NCBI GenBank assembly: GCA_965261315.1
Contig: CBDHDM010000017.1
Coordinates: 1 to 64,000, forward strand
DNA length: 64,000 bases
Reading direction: 5' to 3'
From: Endozoicomonas sp965261315
GTDB lineage: Bacteria; Pseudomonadota; Gammaproteobacteria; Pseudomonadales; Endozoicomonadaceae
Each line of letters opens with the position of its first letter. Positions within the stretch are counted from its first letter, which is position 1. A program made the position numbers and the translations under genes. Below the pieces are notes generated by a model. It saw nothing but the letters and a program-made list of their open reading frames with translations, was not told the origin of the DNA and ran no database searches. Shown here one piece after another: positions 47,192 to 56,544 of this stretch.

Positions 47192-48077
47192 ACGTACTGA
47201 AATCCTCACAGGCTTGTTTAAGCCATTGTGAAAATGCACGTATTCTTGGATCAGACTGACTGTTTGTACGACTGACAAGGTAGTAGGAAAAGCTTGATTC
47301 CAGAACCAGTTCAAAAGGCTTGATCAATAGCCCTTTATCCAGATCATTTCTAACCAGCGATGCCCTGCTCAGTGCTACGCCCTGACCATTTCTGGCCAGA
47401 TTTAATAAAAGTCCAGCGTCTGTTATTTGAGTGCCGTAGCGCACCTCGAGTTCGGCACCTCCGGCTTGGTTCAGCCAATCCCGCCATGTTATGGCGCCTA
47501 CACCGGCATCCTGTAGTAGTGGAACACTATCCAGTTCATGAATGCTGGGTTTGTCACTGTCAAAGAAGTCAGGCCTGCACACTGGAAAGGCTTTTTCTTC
47601 CATCAGAAACTCAGTATTAACTCCCGGATAGTTTCCAGTGCCAAATCGAATGGCCAGGTCGATATCTTCCTTGGAAAAATCTGTCAGTGCCAATGATGGT
47701 AATAAACGAATTTCTATATCCGGGTGTTGCTGAGAAAACTGGCTCAGTCTTGGTATTAAACAACGGGATGCAAAAGAAGGAAGTACGGATATGTTGAGGT
47801 AGTGGTAGCGATCATTACGGATTTTGTGAAGGCCTTTTTCCAGCTCCCTGAACGCTTTCAATACATGGAGGAGCAACCGCTCGCCATCGTCAGATAAGTG
47901 CAGCTGACGGGTTGTCCTGCGAAATAGCTGTGTTCCAAGCTCCTCTTCAAGGTTTCGCATCTGCTGGCTGACAGCTGCCTGTGTGACACTTAGTTCATCT
48001 GCAGCACGGGTAAAACTGAGATGTCTTGAAACTACTTCAAATGTTTGAAGCCCTTTCAAAGAAGGGAGCCGGGCCAT
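47184..48077 (-). CDS. LysR-family transcriptional regulator, GcvA-like
   Basis: A 297-residue LysR protein with the GcvA-type DNA-binding domain (SFTRAADELSVTQAAVSQQMRNLEEELGTQLFRR) and substrate-binding domain (NISVLPSFASRCLIPRL; DIDLAIRFGTGNYPG). A near-palindrome like the one at the first LysR gene lies 14 bases upstream of its ATG. No divergent target gene remains: upstream there is only an IS copy, so its regulon cannot be read from context. Confidence 0.87.
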   Translation of the reverse strand: MARLPSLKGLQTFEVVSRHLSFTRAADELSVTQAAVSQQMRNLEEELGTQLFRRTTRQLHLSDDGERLLLHVLKAFRELEKGLHKIRNDRYHYLNISVLPSFASRCLIPRLSQFSQQHPDIEIRLLPSLALTDFSKEDIDLAIRFGTGNYPGVNTEFLMEEKAFPVCRPDFFDSDKPSIHELDSVPLLQDAGVGAITWRDWLNQAGGAELEVRYGTQITDAGLLLNLARNGQGVALSRASLVRNDLDKGLLIKPFELVLESSFSYYLVSRTNSQSDPRIRAFSQWLKQACEDFSTFT

Positions 48078-48090
48078 GGAACACCTATTT

Positions 48091-48105
48091 ATTAGTTTTT
48101 CTTAT
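48091..48105. promoter_or_regulatory. LysR box upstream of the second regulator
   Basis: ATTAG-TTTTT-CTTAT differs at one base from the perfect palindrome at 7457-7471 and keeps the T-N11-A pattern. Likely autoregulatory site. Confidence 0.45.
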
Positions 48106-48336
48106 GAATGGTGAAAAAATATATCGTTTGTCCGGAGTGAAGATCAACCTTAATTTATAAACACATGTCAGCGATGTTCTAGCGAGTGGAGTTTATAAAG
48201 ATGGATACTTCTGCAGGTAGCTACTTCTCTTACCTCAAATTTAAGAAAAAAATAGTCAAGAGATTAAAATCAATTTTCATTACCTGGAAAATACGAGCTC
48301 AATCACGCAGGCATCTTGCTGAAATGGATTCGCGTC

Positions 48337-49291
48337 GGCTATGTTTCCCTTAATGCTGTATCGATATTAACCAGTCAGCAACAAAATACTCTTATCAATG
48401 CGCTATCAGAACAGCATTCCCCTTCTGATGTTGCCCGGTCTATTGAGGAGAGCTTTGTAAGGGCTCCGAAATGTCCGCACTGTGGGTCTGAAGAACTGCA
48501 GCGCTGGGGTATTCGAAACCAACGACAGCGTTTCCGATGCAAAATTTGTCACAAAACCCTGAACTCTTTTTCTAAAACTCCGCTGGCCCGTTTAAGGCAT
48601 CCAGAAATGTGGTCCAAGTATCTTGAAGGAATGACTCACTCTTTAACACTACGCCCGGCTGCCAAGCAATGCGGGGTTACGCTGAGGACATCATTCCGTT
48701 GGCGGCACCGTTTTTTACAGGTCATTGAACATGATCAGGCACCGGAGCTCAGTGGTATCACAGAATTGGATGAAACATTCTTCCGCGAATCATTTAAAGG
48801 CCAGAAGAAAGGTCTGCCAAAGCCTGCCCGGAAAAGAGGTAATGACAAGAAATCGGAGTGTCGGAAAATCCCGGTCATGGTAGCCAGAGACAGGGATAAT
48901 CACACTGTCGATGGCATTTTAAACAATGAGAGCGCAGACGAGCTTTGCCACCATTTAAACGGCCGAATAAACATTGAAACTGTTGTATGTGCTGATGCAA
49001 GCCTTGCACATGAGAAGCTTGCGAGACAGTTAGGATTCACCTTTAAAGAGTTGGTGGCATCTTCTGGAAAACGGATTATCGATGGTGTTTCACCTACAGC
49101 ACGTTAATGCATACCACAGCCATTTGAAGCAATGGGTTGCAGGGATTTTTCACGGTGTTGCAACGAAATACTTGTCACATTACCTGGGCTGGCGCAGGGC
49201 TCTGACAGGAGTTTAACGCTTTAACACCTGATCGACTGGCTAACAAAATTTTGGAGTTTGTTCACCTTCAACCCTTAAGAGCAACATAGCC
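48337..49291 (+). mobile_element. IS1595-like insertion sequence, copy A (defective)
   Basis: Bounded by GGCTATGTTTCCCTTA on the left and the inverse of GGCTATGTTGCTCTTAAGG on the right, imperfect terminal inverted repeats. Compared with the copy at 50742, the left-end region between CCCTTA and ATGCTGTATCG is deleted, including the transposase start codon. No 8-base target duplication is visible (TTCGCGTC versus TAACATGG). Confidence 0.75.
48352..49216 (+). pseudogene. IS1595-like transposase, copy A
   Basis: N-terminal zinc ribbon (CPHCGSEELQRWGIRNQRQRFRCKICHK), then the DDE-type domain beginning ELDETFFRES and continuing through VVCADASLAHEKLARQLGF. The start codon is lost by deletion, so the open frame reads in from flanking DNA. 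A two-base loss in a T-run (GTGTTTCACC versus GTGTTTTTCACC in copy C) shifts the frame before the last catalytic segment (FHLQHVNAYHSHLKQW). Not functional. Confidence 0.8.
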
Positions 49292-49643
49292 TAACATGGC
49301 CTTTACAGAAATGAAGCATACGCTATTAAACGGGATAGGTTATGACCCTCAGAATGCTACGTGCGATATTAGAGAAGTTACATTTAAGGAGTGATACTCC
49401 CCGACTACAGCATAACCACGCTGACTAACAGCTTAATGTTTCCGTCGCGCCTCTGCTGCACGTACCTTTTAAACGGTTTCTGCGCCCTTCCTGATCCGGC
49501 TTTTTCCACAAGAAGCGGCTGTAAATCACAAAAGCAACGATCACAGAAAGCGCCTTTTTTACACCTGTTTTGCCTGAGTGCGGATACTTCAGCGGAGTTG
49601 ACGCGGTTTTCAGATCAGGTTGCTCCTACTGCAACAGGGCTGA
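49292..49643. other. IS-flanked stretch without a supported gene
   Basis: 352 bases between IS copy A and the unknown gene. One 89-codon plus-strand frame is open but lacks any recognisable motif or ribosome-binding site and may be remnant DNA. Confidence 0.35.
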
Positions 49644-50621
49644 CTATTCTCCGATAGCTCCCTGTCCTGTGTGTCCACTGTTTAACACGTTTGGTCTCAC
49701 ATGAGCAATTACAGTAAATAATTTTTCTGGTAGATCCGGATTTTCTCGCATGACAGACGCAATTCGCTCGACATCACCTTCACACACGGTCAGTTTGTAC
49801 ACGTCCATTCCAAACGCGTTGGCAACCCGCAGGGTACTTTTTCCGTTTATTGTTTTATTCAGAAAGTCATGCATAAACTCTTCAGACTTATGCCTTCCAG
49901 TGTAGCTCCTGATTAACTCATCAGATTCCTGGTTATGTATATTGCATCGATGAATAGTTTTAGGTAGCTGAAATGGCAACCCTTTTTCCTTAAAGCACAT
50001 TTCATACTGCATGGCTATTACATTACTCATATAAAAAAAATTTTTAGGCACCTTTTCTGATTTAAAATTTGATTTAAAAAACCAAGCCTCTGGTGTAAAA
50101 ATATTTATAAATCGGCAATAACCATATTTATCCTGCTTATCTACGGGTGTCCACGTATAATATAACGTATTATAACAATAATAAACATCCTCCTCATCTA
50201 TGAGTACTGCATCGGTTCTTGTCATTTCAGCTATATTATCATTTTCTTTTTTATAAGTGATTTTCATATCATTCAGAAGCTGCTGAATTCTCTCATGATC
50301 AGATTGTTTCACGGAAGACTGATCAAACATTTGCTCTTTTACTTCAGGGTTACCATGAAACTCCATCTGGCGTAACCGGTGGCAAGCAGCCTCTAGAGTG
50401 ACTTCTCTGTTAGTAAACATTACAGGAGCTATTTTACTTAACACATCATCAAGATTCCTCTTAACTCTCTCTCGATCGTACGGATACTCAGCCAGCCTCA
50501 CTGTTTTTCCTTCACGGGTTAAACCCAGCTCACATAGCTTGATATTCGCATCTGCATTTGAATCAGAACGGTAATCCTGAAATGTTCTTTTTAAATCAGC
50601 TAACGCATGTATGCCATTCAT
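49644..50621 (-). CDS. Unknown AT-rich gene between IS copies
   Basis: A 325-residue soluble protein with no family I recognise and no signal peptide or membrane helix. It is charged and rich in Lys, Asn, Tyr and Cys (DEEDVYYCYNTLYYTWTPVDKQD; FFYMSNVIAMQYEMCFKEKG). The central part is markedly AT-richer than neighbouring housekeeping genes, pointing to horizontal origin. GAAGGG precedes the ATG at 50621. Direct copies of an IS1595-like element lie on both sides, as in a composite transposon. The intact frame amid so many broken genes suggests recent arrival or selection. An effector or toxin role is possible but unproven. Confidence 0.65.
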   Translation of the reverse strand: MNGIHALADLKRTFQDYRSDSNADANIKLCELGLTREGKTVRLAEYPYDRERVKRNLDDVLSKIAPVMFTNREVTLEAACHRLRQMEFHGNPEVKEQMFDQSSVKQSDHERIQQLLNDMKITYKKENDNIAEMTRTDAVLIDEEDVYYCYNTLYYTWTPVDKQDKYGYCRFINIFTPEAWFFKSNFKSEKVPKNFFYMSNVIAMQYEMCFKEKGLPFQLPKTIHRCNIHNQESDELIRSYTGRHKSEEFMHDFLNKTINGKSTLRVANAFGMDVYKLTVCEGDVERIASVMRENPDLPEKLFTVIAHVRPNVLNSGHTGQGAIGE

Positions 50622-50808
50622 TTAAAGCCCTTCTTAACTCCTGATATGCAACGCATTTGTATTATGTTAATCACCTATTTCTCTTATCATAAATTCGAGT
50701 CACTTTTATTTAACCAGCCCCTGGTTATACAGTTCCTTATGGGCTATGTTTCCCTTAAAGGTTGATGGGTCTAAACTGTCATAATCCCCTCTCATGAGAG
50801 GCACTGTT

Positions 50809-51507
50809 ATGCAGTCCCAACAGTTTCAAGACATTCTTAATGCTGTATCGACAGTTTCAAGACATTCTTAATGCTGTATCGATATTAACCAGTCAGCAAC
50901 AAAATACTCTTATCAATGCGCTATCAGAACAGCATTCCCCTTCTGATGTTGCCCGGTCTATTGAGGAGAGTTTTGTAAGGGCTCCGAAATGTCCGTACTG
51001 TGGGTCTGAAGAACTACAGCGCTGGGGTATTCGAAACCAACGACAGCGTTTCCGATGCAAAATTTGTCACAAAACCCTGAACTCTTTTTCTAAAACTCCG
51101 CTGGCCCGTTTAAGGCATCCAGAAATGTGGTCCAAGTATCTTGAAGGAATGACTCACTCTTTAACACTACGCCCGGCTGCCAAGCAATGCGGGGTTACGC
51201 TGAGGACATCATTCCGTTGGCGGCACCGTTTTTTACAGGTCATTGCACATGATTAAGCACCGGAGCTCAGTGGTATCAAAGAATTGGATGAAACATTCTT
51301 CCGCGAATCATTTAAAGGCCAGAAGAAAGGTCTGCCAAGGCCTGCCCGGAAAAGAGGTAATGACAAGAAATCGGAGTGTCGGAAAATCCCGGTCATGGTA
51401 GCCAGAGACAGGGATAATCACACTGTCGATGGCATTTTAAACAATGAGAGCGCAGACGAGCTTTGCCACCATTTAAACGGCCGAATAAACATTGAAACTG
51501 TTGTATG
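50809..51507 (+). pseudogene. IS1595-like transposase, copy B (5' part)
   Basis: Carries the original start (MQSQQFQDILNAVSIL) with a 31-base tandem duplication of its beginning at 50820-50881 that shifts the frame. The zinc-ribbon region follows. A C-to-T type change makes TAA at the former QAPELSG site (CATGATTAAGCACC). Sequence identity to the IS stops abruptly at 51507 after ACTGTTGTATG. Confidence 0.8.
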
Positions 51508-51815
51508 ATATCAAATGTTTTCTCGCTATAGAGTTTCTCCTGTATGGTGTCATCAGCAATGAGTACGCCATCGTCCTGCTCCACCTGTCTGACCGACAGG
51601 TTTTACATATTGCCAGAGCGTTCTGCTGTCGAAGTGGTTACGGGACAGCAGCCGGGTTACCTGAATCATGACTGTATGCGCCATCCACCAATGACGACAA
51701 CTGTGTAGCTGTCGTTTTTCCAAATGAGGACAGCAGGTAATCGCTATACAGTTTCAAACAGCTCTTTTTTCATGCGCTACAGCATGGCAGATTTTCTTCA
51801 GGTGCGTAACATGAG
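51508..51815. other. Unrelated insert inside the IS
   Basis: About 307 bases with no resemblance to the IS1595-like element and no supported gene. Short stems such as CCTGTCTGACCGACAGG occur. It may be the remnant of another element that caused the duplication on either side. Confidence 0.4.
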
Positions 51816-52309
51816 TGATTAAGCACCGGAGCTCAGTGGTATCACAGAATTGGATGAAACATTCTTCCGCGAATCATTTAAAGGCCAGAAGAAAGGTCTG
51901 CCAAGGCCTGCCCGGAAAAGAGGTAATGACAAGAAATCGGAGTGTCGGAAAATCCCGGTCATGGTAGCCAGAGACAGGGATAATCACACTGTCGATGGCA
52001 TTTTAAACAATGAGAGCGCAGACGAGCTTTGCCACCATTTAAACGGCCGAATAAACATTGAAACTGTTGTATGTGCTGATGCAAGCCTTGCACATGAAGA
52101 AGCTTGCGAGACAGTTAGGATTCACCTTTAAAGAGTTGGTGGCATCTTCTGGAAAACGGATTATCGATGGTGTTTTTCACCTACAGCACGTTAATGCATA
52201 CCACAGCCATTTGAAGCAATGGGTTGCAGGGATTTTTCACGGTGTTGCAACGAAATACTTGTCACATTACCTGGGCTGGCGCAGGGCTCTGACAGGAGTT
52301 AACACCTGA
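51816..52309 (+). pseudogene. IS1595-like transposase, copy C (3' part)
   Basis: Begins at the same TAA-containing sequence as copy B and repeats its ELDETFFRES domain. A short insertion (GCACATGAAGAAGC versus GCACATGAGAAGC in copy A) shifts the frame, after which the intact C-terminus reads DGVFHLQHVNAYHSHLKQW to LTGVNT. Together, copies A, B and C define the full transposase, but none is intact. Confidence 0.8.
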
Positions 52310-52369
52310 TCGACTGGCTAACAAAATTTTGGAGTTTGTTCACCTTCAACCCTTAAGAGCAACATAGCC

Positions 52370-52566
52370 GCATTAGGACCTATGCCAACATAGACTACTT
52401 TGAGGGTGCGATGATCCAGAGGTTTGCCAATCCGTGGCATTGGTTCTTCACTGAACCTTTTCCTATTGTTCTTCAGTCCTGCTGATATGGCTATTTCAGG
52501 TAGAACCTGATCTGCAAATAAACTTGGATAGAGTTCATTTTTACTTACTGTTGCTTCCCGGCCCAT
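52370..52566 (-). pseudogene. 5' fragment of an unknown gene cut by the IS
   Basis: An ATG at 52566 behind GGGAG opens a frame (MGREATVSKNELYPSLFADQ to DHRTLKVVYVG) that runs straight into the IS right end and then reads its terminal repeat. The host-gene part is about 63 codons. I do not recognise it. Its 3' part is not found beyond the left IS end. Confidence 0.4.
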
Positions 52567-52922
52567 ATCTTATCAGCTCCCTCTGAGGAAAAATTCTTTA
52601 ATTTCAATCAGTAAGGTTGATTTATCTGTTTGGAATAAGTTGGTGAAATGGTTTATAAAGTTACGCTTATAAAATTTGGACAATTTATTTAGAAAAACGT
52701 TCGTTTTAATTTTTTGCTTAATGTTTGATTGTGTTGTGAAGAAATCTGGTTCAATTCCCTAGTGGGGAATAGGTTATAAAATATGATGCTTTATGAATTA
52801 TTGATTAGTAATTGGCTGGTGTTTTTTCTGAATAGAGGTCATTAAAAAATTTAAATGGCTGTTTCGAAAGGGCGATGAAGCTCCGGTAGTAAGCTTGTCG
52901 CGCTCTACCGGAGCCATTAATA

Positions 52923-53767
52923 TTATGTAGACATCATTTTCAAGGCATTAATTTCATCAGCCCAGATAGTTTCATCAATAGTTTCCAGAACCATGGGAAT
53001 ACCATCGAAACGGCTGTCAGTCATGATATAGCGAAATACCTCCCAGCCGATTTCGCCCTGTCCAAGGCTGTGGTGCCGGTCTTTTCTTGAGCCAAGCGCA
53101 CCTTTGGAGTCATTCAGGTGCATACCTTTCAGGTAGTTAAAACCAATGATTTTTTCGAACTCGGCGAACGTTTTCTGGCAGGCATCCTGAGTCCGAAGGT
53201 CGTAACCGGCAGCAAAGGTATGACAGGTATCCAGGCAGACCCCAACCCGGCTTTTGTCTTCAACCTGATCAATGATTTCGGCGATCTCTTCAAACTGCCA
53301 CCCCAGGTTGCTTCCCTGGCCCGCTGTATTCTCTATCACTGCAATCACGCCCTGGGTTTGTTTCGAGAGCAATATTGATGGACTGAGCGATCTTGCTCAG
53401 ACAGTCTGCTATATCCATTTTTCTCAAGTGGCTGCCCGGATGGAAGTTTAGGCGGTCAAGCCCTAGCTGCATGCATCGTTCCATTTCATTAATAAATGCA
53501 AGGCGAGACTTCTCAAGTGCTTCCTGCTCCGGATGCCCCAGGTTGATCAGATAGCTGTCGTGGGGAAGAATCTGTTCCGGTTTGAAGTGGTATTTCTCAC
53601 AGCGTTTCTCTAAACAGTTCAATGCTCTTCATGGAGAGCGGTTTGGCGTTCCACTGTCGCTGGTTTTTTGTGAACAGGGCAAAGGCAGTTGCGCCTATTT
53701 CATGAGCATTTAATGGAGCATTTTCGACCCCACCGGCTGCACTGACGTGTGCTCCAACATATTTCAT
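52923..53767 (-). pseudogene. nfo: nfo, endonuclease IV, two frameshifts
   Basis: Endonuclease IV cuts abasic sites in base-excision repair. Three frames rebuild it. From ATG 53767 the first reads MKYVGAHVSAAGGVENAP to SIELFRE and stops near 53610. The second reads RCEKYHFKPEQILPHDSYLINLGHP to IAQSIN. The third, from about 53370, reads VIENTAGQGSNLGW to the end. Most metal-ligand motifs survive in sequence (FHPGSH, VIENTAG, CLDTCH, GMHLNDSKG, DRHHSLGQG, VLETID). The start overlaps the stop of the upstream regulator by 4 bases. With two lesions, no active enzyme is expected. Confidence 0.88.
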
Positions 53768-54405
53768 CTATCAAGACTTCCTGTAGGTTCTATGCGATAT
53801 GTGCAACGGCGGGCACCCTCTAAGATGTATTCAGTACGATTTACCGTTGCTTCTGGCGCAAAAAGTGTTCTGAAAATCTGTAACTCAGAGCGACAGAACC
53901 CTTGGCAGGCTTGTGCAGCAGTGCAGATTGGACAATGGTTTTCGATAAATAAAAATCCATCATCTTCTTTGCTGTAAGCAGCCATATAGCCCTCATTGGT
54001 TCTTATCTTGGCGAGTGCGGCTATTTTTGATTCCAGTGTGGAATGCGCTGAAAGCTTTTCCTGATAGATCCGCTCTGAACTCTGACTGCGATGTTCAATC
54101 AGTTGAGTCAGACCCTCGTCTCCAAAGATTTCTTTTACGGAAATGATCATCTCCAGAGTCAGCTGGTCATGACGATCAGGAAATTGGGATTGGGCTCTTG
54201 GGGTCAGGTGCCATGTTTTCCTTGGACGTCCCACGCCACTGCGGATAGTTGTGGTATCCACCAACGCTCTGTCCATCAGTTTTTCCAAGTGGCCACGAGC
54301 ACCCATGCTTGTGATATTTAGCCGTTTGCCCAAATCACCAGCTGTCAAAGGCCCTTCTGTTTTTAAGTAATGAAGGATCTGGTCCAGAGTTTTCTTATCT
54401 TTCAT
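53764..54405 (-). CDS. Cys-rich winged-helix regulator (COG2345 type)
   Basis: A 213-residue regulator. The N-terminal winged helix (TAGDLGKRLNITSMGARGHLEKLMDRALVDTTTIRSGVGRPRKTWHLT) is typical of SufR-like proteins. Near residue 157, CPICTAAQACQGFCRSEL presents four cysteines, a plausible 4Fe-4S or metal site. It is the first gene of a unit with nfo, overlapping it by 4 bases, so it may sense redox or iron-sulfur state. Target genes are unknown. Intact. Confidence 0.82.
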   Translation of the reverse strand: MKDKKTLDQILHYLKTEGPLTAGDLGKRLNITSMGARGHLEKLMDRALVDTTTIRSGVGRPRKTWHLTPRAQSQFPDRHDQLTLEMIISVKEIFGDEGLTQLIEHRSQSSERIYQEKLSAHSTLESKIAALAKIRTNEGYMAAYSKEDDGFLFIENHCPICTAAQACQGFCRSELQIFRTLFAPEATVNRTEYILEGARRCTYRIEPTGSLDR

Positions 54406-54507
54406 AGCTTTGGATTATATGGAGCACTTGTTGTTTTGTAAACCAAATGCTTTACAAAATATGATTGTAGTCGTAGGCTAAATATGTAAATAAAAAAGTT
54501 TATAAAT

Positions 54508-54693
54508 ATGAGGTGTACTGATGAGCTGGATTCAATTGATGAAAGACTGAGTGCAGCAGGCTATCAGGAAGATGTTTCTTTCCGTGAAGAAGGGCAGTAT
54601 AGACGACGCCATTATTATTTAGACGGCAATGGTATGGAGTGGGAGTTCATTGAGTATTCTACAGCGAATACTTTACTGAGAAATCAGTACTAA
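54508..54693 (+). pseudogene. C-terminal fragment of a VOC/glyoxalase-fold protein
   Basis: 61 codons resemble only the end of a vicinal-oxygen-chelate protein: DELDSIDERLSAAGYQEDVSF, RRRHYYLDGNGMEWEFIEYS, with the final Glu of the metal site. A VOC monomer is usually about 120-130 residues, so the N-terminal half is missing. The preceding sequence is AT-rich, with no continuation in any frame. Could be a short functional protein, but a remnant is more likely. Confidence 0.5.
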
Positions 54694-55639
54694 CTCTGTT
54701 TGGTGTTCATAGACTCGGAAAGCCATTGCATATAATGCTCCCTGGTTTCCTGAAGTTCATTGGGCAGATGGTGTCGTGCACCATCCAGCCAGAGCACCTG
54801 TGGTGATTTGTAGAGTTTGCTTATAGCCTCAATATTATATTGCCCGTCAACAGTCGTATCATTTGTGCCCTGAATAACTAATGGGCTAATAGCTATCTGT
54901 GTGGTCGACGACTCTATTCGGCGAATCCAGCGATCCAGTGCTGACACCCACTGGGTTGGTAAAATTTTTGGTGCCAGAGGGTCATTGTGAGCTTTATCCA
55001 GGAAAGTTTCGTCTCTGCAGTTATCTTTGAATTTACGGGGTATTTGGCGAAGAAAGGGTCTTGCCAAATAGAGTTGGAAGCGACTCAGTCTCCATAACCA
55101 TGGGCGAACAAGAGGCGCAGAAAGGATAACCTGCTCAAAACGTAAGGGCATCTTGTTTTTGGTTTGATGGTTCAGAAGCTCAGTGATGATGGCACAACCT
55201 GTACTTTGCCCATATGCCAGCCATGGTTTTGGCAAGATTGGATCGCAGTAGTTCATCAAGTCTTCCAGAACCAGGCGGTAGGTCTCAAAATCTTCAATAG
55301 TTGCTGGCTTACCACTGGAAAGGCCATGTCCCGGAAGGTCATACGCCAGAACGTTGTAGCCTTGTTCCAGAAAGAAACGTATGACATGTCTGAATAAACC
55401 AACATGGTCGTAGTAACCGTGCAGGAGGAATACTGAGCCTTTTGCTTCAGGTTTTGTGTATAAGTGGCAGGCAATACGGTAACTGTTACTGCTTACATAC
55501 CCAAGGCAGTGACTGACACCCGGAATACTGTTTTCCAGATCAATGTCGTAATATTGAAAATAGGTCGTTTCATGAGGGTGAGGTGTGACCTGACTATAGG
55601 AAAGCGGGCGCATACCTGAGATCAGCTTGAGTCTGTCCA
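54690..55639 (-). CDS. Alpha/beta hydrolase, lysophospholipase / monoacylglycerol-lipase type
   Basis: A 316-residue serine hydrolase (Hydrolase_4 family). Visible elements are the oxyanion segment FLLHGYYDHVG, nucleophile elbow YGQSTGCA (Ser), catalytic Asp in VIQGTNDTTVDG and His in DGARHHLPNE. No signal peptide. The substrate is probably a lipid ester, inferred from the family. Its ATG (55638-55640) overlaps the stop of the upstream rfaH-like frame in a TAATG arrangement, so the two were translationally coupled. Intact. Confidence 0.85.
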
Positions 55640-56267
55640 TTAACTCTCTTCGGATACTTTCTGTAAGTCTTTCAAAGGGACTTCGATCTGCTTTTTGGCA
55701 ATAACCTGTTCTTCTATCCCTTCTTTGGTGCGCAGGCTCTCAATAAACTGAATGAGAATGATGCCACGATCCATGATTAACACCTTTTATAAAGGTACTT
55801 TCAAGGTGACGAAAAAGCGGATTGTCGTACAGCACTGATTCGCCTTCCCGAAAACGAATAGAAACGGGCTTCTCATCGGGAATGCGGCCATTGTGCATCC
55901 AGACGAATGCTTCGATCTGATCAATCATCTGATCGCCATTGGGTATTGGACTGGGCAGCAGATTGCCTAACTCCTCTTTCGGAAGCTTCCCTTCACTAAA
56001 GAGTTTATGACTCATCTTGTTAAACCGGACAACCTGTGTGATCCCACGGGTTGAGCGGATTTTGTGATACGACGGAAGATCTTTCTCGCTCAGTCGTATA
56101 AAGACATAGCCCGGGAACAGTGGAGCACGACAGCTCTTTTCCTGAATCAGTGGGCAATAAACCTCAAATCCCTGACTCTCAAGGTTATCCTGTGCCCTGA
56201 TCTCAGCCCTGTACTTGGCCTTCAGTAGATACCATCCGTCTTTCAACGCCATTTCTCTAGATGGCAT
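55640..56267 (-). pseudogene. rfaH: RfaH/NusG-family antiterminator, frameshifted in the KOW domain
   Basis: The N-terminal NGN domain is complete (GWYLLKAKYRAEIRAQDNLESQGFEVYCPLI; APLFPGYVFIRLS; RSTRGITQVVRFN). The start at 56267 (MPSREMALKDG) has AAAGGA 6 bases upstream; an inner Met at 56252 is possible. Near 55770 the frame leaves the C-terminal domain. The adjacent frame continues RGIILIQFIESL ... QIEVPLKDLQKVSEES to a stop at 55640. RfaH needs this domain to recruit ribosomes, so a frameshifted product would lose that function. RfaH versus another NusG paralogue is judged from length only. Confidence 0.75.
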
Positions 56268-56500
56268 AACAAATCCTTTTGGCGATGACAGTCCTGCAGA
56301 CAAGAAATGTGCCGAATAATATTCTGGAGCAGGCAGACTGGTGGTTCTTGGTACCAATAGGATCGGCTGACCTACGGGTGTTCAACAGGAGCATTCTACA
56401 GGACTCTACTATTCAGACAATACTGGACGCAGTAGCATCCTGTAAGGAAAGACTATTTTGGCTGGGAAGCAAGTAGAACAGGGAGTGGGGGAGGCCAAGA

Positions 56501-56528
56501 GCCGGAAGAAAATACACTTGCCTCCGGC
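56501..56528 (-). terminator. Possible terminator after pgk
   Basis: GCCGGA / TCCGGC arms (extended by AGGCC / GGCCT outside) lie 17 bases past the pgk stop. No U-tract, so only moderate support. Confidence 0.45.
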
Positions 56529-56544
56529 CTTTGGGTACAGATGA

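Larger units (their letters stand above)
50742..52369 (+). mobile_element. IS1595-like insertion sequence, rearranged copies B and C
   Basis: The left end GGCTATGTTTCCCTTAAAGG and the right end (inverse of GGCTATGTTGCTCTTAAGGG) are both present, agreeing at most positions over 27 bases. Inside, the element has a 31-base tandem duplication, a block of 307 unrelated bases, and a 258-base segment present twice (51250-51507 and 51816-52073). No matching target duplication flanks the ends. Confidence 0.75.

Noticed and set aside
48337..49291. 8-base target duplication around IS copy A
   Set aside because: Flanks TTCGCGTC and TAACATGG do not match, so later rearrangement is likely.
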